Origin: Limnohabitans sp.
GTDB taxonomy: Bacteria > Planctomycetota > Phycisphaerae > Phycisphaerales > SM1A02
Length of the DNA: 8,563 bases
Assembly (NCBI GenBank): GCA_030054275.1
Contig: JASGCF010000101.1
Location: 1-8,563 of the forward strand
Reading direction: 5' to 3'
The notes under the pieces were generated by a model. The model did not search any database. It saw nothing but the letters and a program-made list of their open reading frames with translations, and was not told where the DNA came from. Numbering within the stretch: the first letter of the stretch is position 1; every line of letters starts with the position of its first letter. A program made the position numbers and the translations under genes. Below, one piece after another: positions 1 to 6,300 of the stretch.

Positions 1-125
1 GGACGCGTGGGCGACGCTGAAGCCCCGGTCGGGACTTGAATCTGAACTGGAGCTCCGAGCAGGGCGCTCAAACCTCGCCCAAGCTTGCGAACAGGGCCCT
101 TGCCGTTTTGGTCCACCGGAGTCAT
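1..125 (-). CDS. parB: ParB chromosome-partitioning protein, N-terminal fragment (runs off the left edge)
   Basis: ParB binds parS sites, spreads along DNA as a CTP-dependent clamp, and works with the ATPase ParA to segregate replicated origins. Only the first 41 codons are here. The ATG is at 125-123 and the frame stays open to position 1. The residues begin MTPVDQNGKGPV and continue RKLGRGLSALLG (about residues 13-24), then a Pro/Ser/Thr-rich linker. The LG(R/K)GLxALLG motif is the N-terminal ParA-interacting segment typical of ParB/Spo0J. The start is supported by GAGGA at 137-133, seven bases before the ATG. parS-like sites and a sigma70-like promoter lie directly upstream, which independently supports the call. 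The CTP-binding, helix-turn-helix and dimerisation domains lie outside the window and cannot be checked. parA, which usually precedes parB, is not upstream here; the next gene that way is divergent and unrelated. Confidence 0.86.
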   Translation of the reverse strand, partial: MTPVDQNGKGPVRKLGRGLSALLGAPVQIQVPTGASASPTR

Positions 126-132
126 AGAGAAA

Positions 133-137
133 TCCTC
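133..137 (-). promoter_or_regulatory. Shine-Dalgarno site of parB
   Basis: The minus strand reads GAGGA, seven bases (TTTCTCT) upstream of the ATG at 125. The frame is open upstream of this ATG, so this site decides the start. It is the clearest ribosome binding site in the left part of the window. Confidence 0.7.
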
Positions 138-170
138 AGTGCGCGATTCACGCTCTTGTGGTTTGTGTGT

Positions 171-186
171 TGTTCCACGGGGAACA
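171..186. promoter_or_regulatory. parS-like ParB-binding site 1 (variant)
   Basis: TGTTCCACGGGGAACA differs at one base from the symmetric parS form TGTTCCACGTGGAACA (G instead of T at position 10). It lies 46 bp upstream of the parB start codon and overlaps the predicted parB transcription start, suggesting a second role as operator. An identical copy lies 76 bp to the right. ParB binding is inferred from similarity and from the adjacent parB. Confidence 0.72.
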
Positions 187-192
187 GTCGGT

Positions 193-221
193 GTTATCGT
201 GGTGGTTGCACAACCTGTCAA
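193..221 (-). promoter_or_regulatory. Sigma70-like promoter for parB
   Basis: On the minus strand a perfect -35 box TTGACA (221-216) is followed by exactly 17 bases and then GATAAC (198-193), matching four of six -10 positions. Transcription should start near 186, giving a leader of about 60 bases before the parB ATG. The parS-like site at 171-186 then covers the start point, so bound ParB could block initiation; that regulatory role is inferred. The spacer also contains a 12-bp inverted repeat (204-215). Confidence 0.62.
204..215. repeat. Short inverted repeat in the parB promoter spacer
   Basis: GGTTG-CA-CAACC has perfect 5-bp arms and lies entirely between the -35 and -10 boxes of the predicted parB promoter. 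Its placement would suit a repressor operator, but palindromes this short also arise by chance. No regulator is identified. Confidence 0.3.
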
Positions 222-246
222 GCGGCGCGTTGATTCACAAGTTTCA

Positions 247-262
247 TGTTCCACGGGGAACA
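247..262. promoter_or_regulatory. parS-like ParB-binding site 2 (identical variant)
   Basis: This is an exact second copy of TGTTCCACGGGGAACA, 76 bp centre to centre from site 1, or about seven helical turns. It lies upstream of the parB -35 box and 57 bp before the start of the divergent glycosyltransferase-like gene, so it could influence both genes. The flanking bases differ from those of site 1, so this is a conserved short site and not part of a longer duplicated block. Confidence 0.72.
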
Positions 263-266
263 AGTT

Positions 267-278
267 ACACAGTTGTGT
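267..278. repeat. Short inverted repeat beside parS-like site 2
   Basis: ACACA-GT-TGTGT has perfect 5-bp arms and begins 5 bp after parS-like site 2. It may be an operator for the divergent gene at 319. A weak plus-strand -10 candidate, CATTAT at 288-293, follows it but has no convincing -35 box. Chance occurrence cannot be excluded. Confidence 0.25.
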
Positions 279-318
279 TATCAGACGCATTATCGCGTGA
301 TACCGTTCCGCCTCTCCG

Positions 319-2394
319 ATGATGGACTTCCTCGCACATACCCACAGACGATCGCCGCTTGTTGTTGCGGTCTTGGCACTGACGGCGCATCTCTTGAGTC
401 TTGGAAGTGGTTGGATCTGGGATGACGACTCGTATGTGACAGCAAACCCCCTGATGTCATCCGAGTCTGGTTTTGTTGACGCTTTTCTCCCAAACACGAC
501 ACCTCAGTATTACCCGTTGGTCTTCGGTGGACTGTGGATTCAATACGCAATCTCGGGCAGCGATCCACTTGCATATCACCTTGTCAATCTCTTGATGCAC
601 GCCACGAACGCTGCACTGCTGTGCATCGTTCTTACGCAACTGAGAGTCAAACATGCGTTCTGGATCGCTGCGATTTTCGCGGTGCACCCAATGGGTGTTG
701 AAACAGTGGCGTGGGTGACAGAGCGAAAGAATGTGCAATCCATGTTGTTCGCGCTCGCGAGCATCAGTGTGTACTTGCGATATCTCGATGCATCTCGCGA
801 TCGTGTTCTTGGGACATGGCTCGTGTCATTTTTCCTGTTCGTGTGCGCGCTGCTTTCAAAAACCACTGCGATCTTCGTACCACCGTGCTTGGTGCTTGCA
901 TTGCTGTGGATGCATCGTCCCATGAATCGAAAAATCGTTGTGAGCGTGGCGCCGTTCTTCATCGCCGGTATCGCCTCGGGACTCTTCACAGCACATGTCG
1001 AACGAACTGTGGTCGGGGCTGTTGGTGATGAGTTTATGTTGACATGGCTTGAGCGCCTGCAACTTGCGGGTCGCACTGCTGCGTTCTATGTCGCGCGATT
1101 CGCATTTCCAGCCGAGCAAATCTTCATCTATCCACGCTTCACGCTTGATGTGCGAAGCGTTCTTGACTGGATTCCATTTCTTTGTGGCGTCGCGATACTC
1201 GCGTGGGGTCTCTTGCAATGGAAGCGGCGCCGTGCACCACTCGTTCTGACGCTTTGGTACGGCGCGGCACTCTTCCCAGCACTTGGCTTCTTCGATGTGT
1301 GGCCATTTCGCTATTCGTTTGTCGCTGATCACTTCGCGTATGCCGCGATGCCGATCTTGGCGTTCCTTCTCGTTCTCTTAATCGTGGGAGTCTTTGCGTC
1401 GTGGCGCGACAACGCGCGCATTGCAATGCTCGGTGGAATTGTTCTACTTCTCATTCCACTTTCGTGGCGTGCGACTGCGAAGTACGACGACGAAGAAACA
1501 CTCTGGGTAACAACGGCTGCGCAAAATCCAAGTGCGTGGATTGCGCACAACAATCTCGCGATGATTCAACTTGGGTACGCAGAGCAACGACAGGCCGAAG
1601 GTGACTTCACTGGGGTACGCACTGCTGCCGAGATCGCGCTTGATGCAGCGCAAAAAGCGGGGGCACTCAAACCCGATGAATTTACAAACGCCGTCAATCG
1701 CAGTGAAGCGCTGCGTCTCCTCGGTCGCCATGACGAAGCGCTCCTTGAAGCTGATCGTGCGTGTGAACTTGCGCCGTTGCGCGCGGAAGTGCATTGGTTG
1801 CGCGCGCGACTTCTCGAGCAAATGGGTCGCATCGATGAGGCGAGAGTGTCGCTTTCGCGTTGCGCGGAGCTCGGGAAGGGGAGTCGTGACGAGCGACGCG
1901 CTCGACTTGACCTCATGCGACTTGCCATCGCGGCTGGCGATACGAGCGCTGCCATCCACGAATGCAGAGTCTTGATTGAACGAACACCAGACGACGCAGA
2001 TGCACTTGCGAACCTCGGTTCACTGTTGGCTGCAACTGGTGAGTTCGCAGAGGGCCGCGCCGCGTTGCGACGAGCGCTTCTTTCTGAGCGCGGATTGGCT
2101 TCAGAACAGGCTGCAATCAAGACCGCGGTTCGCTATCTCACGCTTGCGATTGAGGCGTCGCTTGACGCACGCGAGGGGGAAGAAGCGGTCACAATCGCGA
2201 ACTCGCTGCTCGCGCGAACCAATGGCGATCCATCCGTTCGATATCTCTTGCTTGCGCTGCGGTTCCGAGGCGGTGAGTTGCTTGTGCGCTCCGAGATCGA
2301 GAGCCTTGCGCGAGAGGCGCGCGCTGCTGGCGCGACAGAATTCGCAGATCGTGTGGATGCGTTTCTTCGGGCAAATCCTTCGCAAACACGATGA
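319..2394 (+). CDS. GT-C type membrane glycosyltransferase-like protein with C-terminal TPR repeats (TMTC-like)
   Basis: This 691-residue protein has about ten hydrophobic segments in residues 12-385 and a soluble helical repeat region over residues 400-690. The layout and signature motifs match bacterial TPR-containing GT-C proteins related to eukaryotic TMTC O-mannosyltransferases. Visible motifs are WIWDDDSYVTANPLM (32-46), where the Asp cluster sits in the first extracytoplasmic loop expected to hold catalytic or substrate-binding acids; YHLVNLLMHATNAALL (86-101); and HPMGVETVAWVTERKN (123-138). The expected role is transfer of a sugar from a polyprenyl-linked donor to exported proteins, with the TPR part binding a partner, but donor and acceptor are unknown. 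Helical repeats such as NRSEALRLLGRHDEALLEADRACELAP (460-486, quoted only for position) support TPR. ATG codons stand at 319 and 322; neither has a clear ribosome binding site. The gene is divergent from parB and shares its control region. It stands alone on its strand, and no sugar-pathway genes are visible. Confidence 0.8.
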   Translation: MMDFLAHTHRRSPLVVAVLALTAHLLSLGSGWIWDDDSYVTANPLMSSESGFVDAFLPNTTPQYYPLVFGGLWIQYAISGSDPLAYHLVNLLMHATNAALLCIVLTQLRVKHAFWIAAIFAVHPMGVETVAWVTERKNVQSMLFALASISVYLRYLDASRDRVLGTWLVSFFLFVCALLSKTTAIFVPPCLVLALLWMHRPMNRKIVVSVAPFFIAGIASGLFTAHVERTVVGAVGDEFMLTWLERLQLAGRTAAFYVARFAFPAEQIFIYPRFTLDVRSVLDWIPFLCGVAILAWGLLQWKRRRAPLVLTLWYGAALFPALGFFDVWPFRYSFVADHFAYAAMPILAFLLVLLIVGVFASWRDNARIAMLGGIVLLLIPLSWRATAKYDDEETLWVTTAAQNPSAWIAHNNLAMIQLGYAEQRQAEGDFTGVRTAAEIALDAAQKAGALKPDEFTNAVNRSEALRLLGRHDEALLEADRACELAPLRAEVHWLRARLLEQMGRIDEARVSLSRCAELGKGSRDERRARLDLMRLAIAAGDTSAAIHECRVLIERTPDDADALANLGSLLAATGEFAEGRAALRRALLSERGLASEQAAIKTAVRYLTLAIEASLDAREGEEAVTIANSLLARTNGDPSVRYLLLALRFRGGELLVRSEIESLAREARAAGATEFADRVDAFLRANPSQTR

Positions 2395-2469
2395 CAATGC
2401 GGTAACACCACTGCGACATCGGGTACCTTGCTGTAGTCCGGTTGTTCCGGGCACGCGCACGGGTCCGAA

Positions 2470-2495
2470 GGCGGTGTGATTCCGCCACGAAGGCG
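2470..2495 (+). other. Overlapping, mutually exclusive small hairpins
   Basis: GGCGG (2470-2474) can pair with CCGCC (2482-2486). The same CGCC (2483-2486) can instead pair with GGCG (2492-2495) across the loop ACGAA. The arrangement resembles an attenuator or the 3' stem of the upstream transcript, but the stems are only 4-5 bp and there is no U-tract. Confidence 0.25.
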
Positions 2496-2693
2496 TCACC
2501 GTGAACTGGCTGCACAGGCAGTCAGCACAGTCGGGTCGAGTCCCGCGCGCGTCGTACTTCCTGCCTCCGCTCCTGAGGTGTGGTCGTTCGCTTCGTGCGT
2601 CGCGTGTTCGCGATCGCATCATGCGCACGAACATCACCAAAGGGGACCCTCCTCGGATGCAGGTCTGACTGGTGACCGCGTTGGAGTCGCGGT

Positions 2694-2711
2694 GCATGCG
2701 GCCGCTCATGC
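2694..2711 (+). other. Small hairpin just before the exported-protein start
   Basis: GCATG (2694-2698) can pair with CATGC (2707-2711) around an 8-base loop. It ends 8 bases before the GGAG ribosome binding site at 2720-2723. It could affect translation, but the stem is short and partly built on the chance 8-bp palindrome GCGGCCGC. Confidence 0.2.
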
Positions 2712-2719
2712 CGCTTGAT

Positions 2720-2723
2720 GGAG
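2720..2723 (+). promoter_or_regulatory. Ribosome binding site of the exported-protein gene
   Basis: GGAG stands six bases before the ATG at 2730 and overlaps the alternative ATG at 2718-2720. It is the reason for preferring the 2730 start, which also leaves a signal peptide of ordinary length. Confidence 0.5.
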
Positions 2724-2729
2724 TCGCAG

Positions 2730-3281
2730 ATGAAGTGTGAACGAAATCGTGTGTTCTCGTCCCGAGCAGTCATTGTTGGGATCACAAGTGCGATTGCGAT
2801 CTGTGGATCTGCGCATGCGTCGCTCGTCGAGAGTTTCGTCATCGGCAGCGGCGCGAATGCGAGTTTCGTCCAGTTCCAATTCACCAACAACAACACTTAT
2901 CTCTACGAGGTGCGATACGACGCTCCTCTGACGGGACGCGGGATGTTCGATGCAATCGCCGTCGCGCAGCCGTCCTTTTTCGCCTTCACCTATGACTCAT
3001 TTAGCTTCGGTGATTTCGTCACGGGTATCACCATCGGCACTGATTCCGATTTCGGTTCTGGCACGCCGCCAGACTACCTCGACTATTGGCACTACTGGAC
3101 CCGTGCGAGCGCGACGGATGCGTGGACTGCATCGTTCATTGGCTTCGCGGATCGAGTCGTTTCGAATGGTTCGTGGGATGGGTGGGTGTTCAACGCTGAC
3201 AGTGCGCCAAACGCCGTCCCTGCTCCGAGTGTCGTCGCACTGATGGCGCTTGCGGGCATCTCGCGTCGGCGTCGACGCTGA
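2730..3281 (+). CDS. Exported protein with PEP-CTERM-like sorting tail
   Basis: This is a 183-residue secreted protein of unknown function. From the ATG at 2730 it begins MKCERNRVFSSRAVIVG, followed by a hydrophobic stretch and a likely signal peptidase site after GSAHA (residue 30). The mature part is rich in aromatic, Ser and Gly residues and looks like a compact beta-rich domain. The C-terminus has VPAPS (163-167), a short hydrophobic segment (168-178) and five arginines (179-183). That is the three-part layout of PEP-CTERM signals, which direct proteins to the exosortase pathway and are abundant in planctomycetes. The core is VPAPS, not the usual V-P-E-P, as is often seen in that phylum. 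GGAG at 2720-2723, six bases before ATG 2730, favours this start; in-frame ATG 2718 and TTG 2715 are alternatives without a ribosome binding site. The gene is monocistronic and followed by a strong terminator. No exosortase gene is in the window. Confidence 0.78.
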   Translation: MKCERNRVFSSRAVIVGITSAIAICGSAHASLVESFVIGSGANASFVQFQFTNNNTYLYEVRYDAPLTGRGMFDAIAVAQPSFFAFTYDSFSFGDFVTGITIGTDSDFGSGTPPDYLDYWHYWTRASATDAWTASFIGFADRVVSNGSWDGWVFNADSAPNAVPAPSVVALMALAGISRRRRR

Positions 3282-3335
3282 GTCGAAACACGACCAAGCA
3301 CGAAAGTGCAACCAACCAAAGGGTGTAACTCACAC

Positions 3336-3358
3336 ACAAGCCCCGTGACGGGGCTTGT
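3336..3358. terminator. Bidirectional intrinsic terminator between convergent genes
   Basis: ACAAGCCCCG (3336-3345) pairs perfectly with CGGGGCTTGT (3349-3358) around a TGA loop, giving a 10-bp GC-rich stem. On the plus strand it is followed by TGTTTG, so it should end transcription of the exported-protein gene, whose stop is 55 bases upstream. On the minus strand it lies 34 bases beyond the stop of the large dehydrogenase gene and is followed by a T-containing tail (GTGTGAGTT). It therefore probably serves both genes. Confidence 0.85.
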
Positions 3359-3391
3359 TGTTTGAGTGCCGATGCGCCAATCGTCCGCGCA

Positions 3392-6300
3392 CTACTTCAG
3401 CGTTTTGAGATAGGCGACGACATCACGAAGTTCGCTGTCGGTCAGTACCGGACCCATCGCTGGCATCGCGCTCGCGCCGGCATTCGCGTAGCCATCGACG
3501 ATGCGTTCATTTGGATTGATGAGCGAATGAAGGAGGTAGCGCGCGTCGCCGCGCGATGCAACGCCGTCGAGTGGCGGCGCCGCATTCCCGCCGCTCCCTG
3601 CGATTGCGTGGCATTTCATGCACACAGCACTCATGTGATAAAGCACAACATTTCGACCGCGGGCGATATCGCCGCCTTCAAGTGCGAGTGCTTCGTATCG
3701 CGCTGTTGGATCCGTTGCGAACGATGCCTTCCAACGCTCAAGCGCCGCAGCAACTGGTCCCTCGCTTCGACCTGTTGCAACCTCTGCGACCTCAAGTCGA
3801 AGCGCTGGATCAAGAGAGCCATCGACCAGTTGCTGCGTCAACGGCGCCAGTGCTGCGTCTGCTGCCGAGCCGAAGAACGCAAGATCACGAATCGCGCGCT
3901 GGCGCTCGATCGTAGTGCCGTGCTCGGCCGCATCTGAGAGTGCAGCAAGTGCACGCGAATCGTTCGACTCCCGCAACATCGTGCGCGCTTCTGCACGAAG
4001 TTCTGCTGCGTCAGAAGCAAGTGCGGCATCGACAGCACCCTGCAAGCGTCCAGATTTATCTCCTGCAAGTGAACGCAAACTCGAGACCCGTTCGGATGGC
4101 GAGAGTCGAGTGTCTGAAACTGCGCGCAATGCGGCTTCGGGATCGAGCGAGACTCCGTACTTCGCTGCGATATCGCGGGAGAGTGACCGCAGTGTTGGAT
4201 CTGGGTTCTCTGCAAGCGACGCGAGTTTGCGCGCGAGCGTTGCCTTGAATGCACTTTCATCGCGTGCTGCGATGGCGAGCACGCGGTATGCGCCGTTCAC
4301 GCGATTTCGTGGTGCACCATCCTTCCATGCGCCAAGTGCTTCAAGCGCCTCAAGTCGCATCGGAAGGGGATTTGCAGGTGACAACGCGAGATCACAAAGA
4401 AGGGATGCCGTTTCAATCGTGCCCTCTGCGAGGCAGGCCTCGATGGCGCGTCGAAGATGTGGAAACTCACTGCGATCAACAGGTAACGCACCAATCGGTG
4501 CTTCGACGCGACCACTTGGGAGTCGCCACATGATCGAACAGTGGTCGCCGCCGCCACCCTCCGCATGCAGCGCTTGAATGGCGTAGCGCTTGCCCTTCTC
4601 AAGTCGAATGGGTTTCGAACGCTGCGATGGCTGGCCTTCGTAATCTCCAGGATTTGCATAGCCCTCGACATGTGCAATCTCGACAAGCGATGTTGGATCA
4701 TCACTGGCGCCGAGAAAGAGAATCGAGTCATCGTCGCTCGCAATCGCAAACTCGTATTCGCCTGTCTCTGGCGCTTCGATCGATCCGCGAATGCGAGCGA
4801 TGTACTGATTGCCCGCGTTCTTTGGTGCTTCAGCAACGGCGAGTGTCTTCGATTCATCCGGAGTTCGTGTGAAAATTTCGCCTGCACGAAGATCCTCGAC
4901 GGTTCCCACACGACCAAGTTTCCACACCTCTCGCGTGAAGTCATGGTTCATTCGAGGTGCTTCTGCAACAGTTGCTGACGGCGGTGTGGCAAAGCGCATG
5001 GCACTTGCGGCCAATTGCGGACGAAGTGTCAACATTGGAATGTCATTGATCGCTCGCGCTGCCTCGAGGCGAATCGTGCGCTCGGGGTCATTCAAAAACC
5101 CTGAGAGACGGGGATCACGCAACTTCCGCATCGCGAGACATGCGGCCATTCGAATCGATGCCGCAGGATCAGCCGCGAGTTCGCCGAGTCGCGCGCGATC
5201 GTTCATCCACGCCAATGCTTGTACGCCAGCGTGACGAAGGAACGGATCGCGGTCGGCATTCTCTACGATCATCGACACAACGAATGGAGCCTTCTCGCGA
5301 GCGCCCATGCGTCCAAGTGCCATCGCCGCAAATGCGCGAACGCGAGCGTTGTCGTCGGAGCAGAGTTCAGCAAGCGCATCAGCCGCAGCAATCGCACGCG
5401 CCTCTCCAAGCATCCGCGCGGCTTGTGCGCGAAGCTCAGGATCACGATCTGCGAGCACCGGAAGCACGAGTTCCCAAGGTTGCAAATCACGCGCAAGCGA
5501 CTGCATTTCAATCGGGCTCGACTCACGCAATCTCGCTGCTGCTTGTTGACCAAGCGCCCACATCGCATGGATGCGAGCGAAGCGGTCGGACGCAGAGCGA
5601 ACGACATCGCCGAGGAGTGAGGTTGTTTCGCGACCACGCGATGCCAACGCGAATTGCGCGCGTTGCCGAACACGACGATCTGGATGTGCGAGCAGTGACG
5701 CCAACTCATCACTGTCGCGCTGCGCGAAGCCTTCCGCAAAAATCTTCTTTACCTCGGCGAGACGCGGATCTGTGATACGAGTTGGATCCCACACCGCGTA
5801 GAGTTCGCCTTTGTCGCCAGAACCCCAACCACCACCCCAGTCGGTGATGTACATCTTGCCGTCGTAGCCAAAGTCAACATCTGTCGGTAGCACATTTTCA
5901 ACAAACGGATGCTCATCGACGACCTTGAAGCCCGCTCCGACAGGTTCAACCGCAAATGAGAGAATCCGTGAGTAACTGTCGCCACCGAGGAAGTCGCACA
6001 AGAAGAAGTGATCGTTGTATCGCTCGGGTAAGCCAAGGCCCGGATAGAACACGAGTCCCGATGGTCCTGCGCCAACATGATCGAGTGGTGGCAGCGTCCA
6101 CGCTGGTTGCAATGGGTTGGCTTCCTTCACCTTCATCTCTTCAAATCGATGCGGCGCAAGATCGGGGCGAAGATGCCAGATTCCCTCTTGATTCCACGGT
6201 CCGCGCTGATTCGCGCCCTCGAGTGTTTGGTAGTCCATCGACCAACCCGTCTCGCCACCTTCCATGCAATAGACGAAGCGCGCTTTGTCGCCGCCGTCTG

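Larger units (their letters stand above)
2395..2729. other. Non-coding stretch between the glycosyltransferase-like gene and the exported-protein gene
   Basis: No reading frame here looks like a real protein; those that are open translate into Arg/Ser-rich text without recognisable motifs. Several small hairpins can be drawn: CCGG-TTGTT-CCGG (2438-2450), GGCGG/CCGCC (2470-2474 with 2482-2486), CGCC/GGCG (2483-2486 with 2492-2495), and CGGG/CCCG around 2534-2547. None is followed by a T-run, so a normal intrinsic terminator for the upstream gene is not evident. No tRNA, riboswitch or other known RNA was recognised. The promoter of the downstream exported-protein gene is presumably here but has no clear -35/-10 pair. 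Confidence 0.5.

Noticed and set aside
20..100. A tRNA-like T-arm on the minus strand (GATTCAAGTCC)
   Set aside because: The arm has mismatched stem pairs, no matching acceptor stem can be found, and the same bases are coding in parB.
36..300. Two plus-strand reading frames (36-233 and 85-300)
   Set aside because: They run antisense through the parB start and across the parS-like sites and promoter, have no ribosome binding site and no recognisable protein features.
2528..2550. tRNA-like GGGTCGAGTCC segment
   Set aside because: It lacks the TTC of a real T-loop, and no acceptor, D or anticodon arms can be drawn around it; only a 4-bp hairpin remains.
2461..2550. Possible cobalamin riboswitch before the exported-protein gene
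   Set aside because: The conserved B12-box elements are not present; only generic GC-rich hairpins were found.
2101..2709. A 202-codon minus-strand reading frame overlapping the glycosyltransferase-like gene end and the gap
   Set aside because: Its translation is Arg/Ser/Cys-rich without motifs, half of it is antisense to a convincing gene, and it looks like a shadow frame of GC-rich DNA.
2476..2718. An 80-codon plus-strand reading frame in the gap
   Set aside because: No ribosome binding site, low-complexity Ala/His/Arg translation, and no similarity to anything recognised.
3915..4577. A 220-codon plus-strand reading frame inside the dehydrogenase gene
   Set aside because: It is antisense to a well-supported coding region and consists mostly of Ser, Ala and Arg, as expected from reading that gene's opposite strand.
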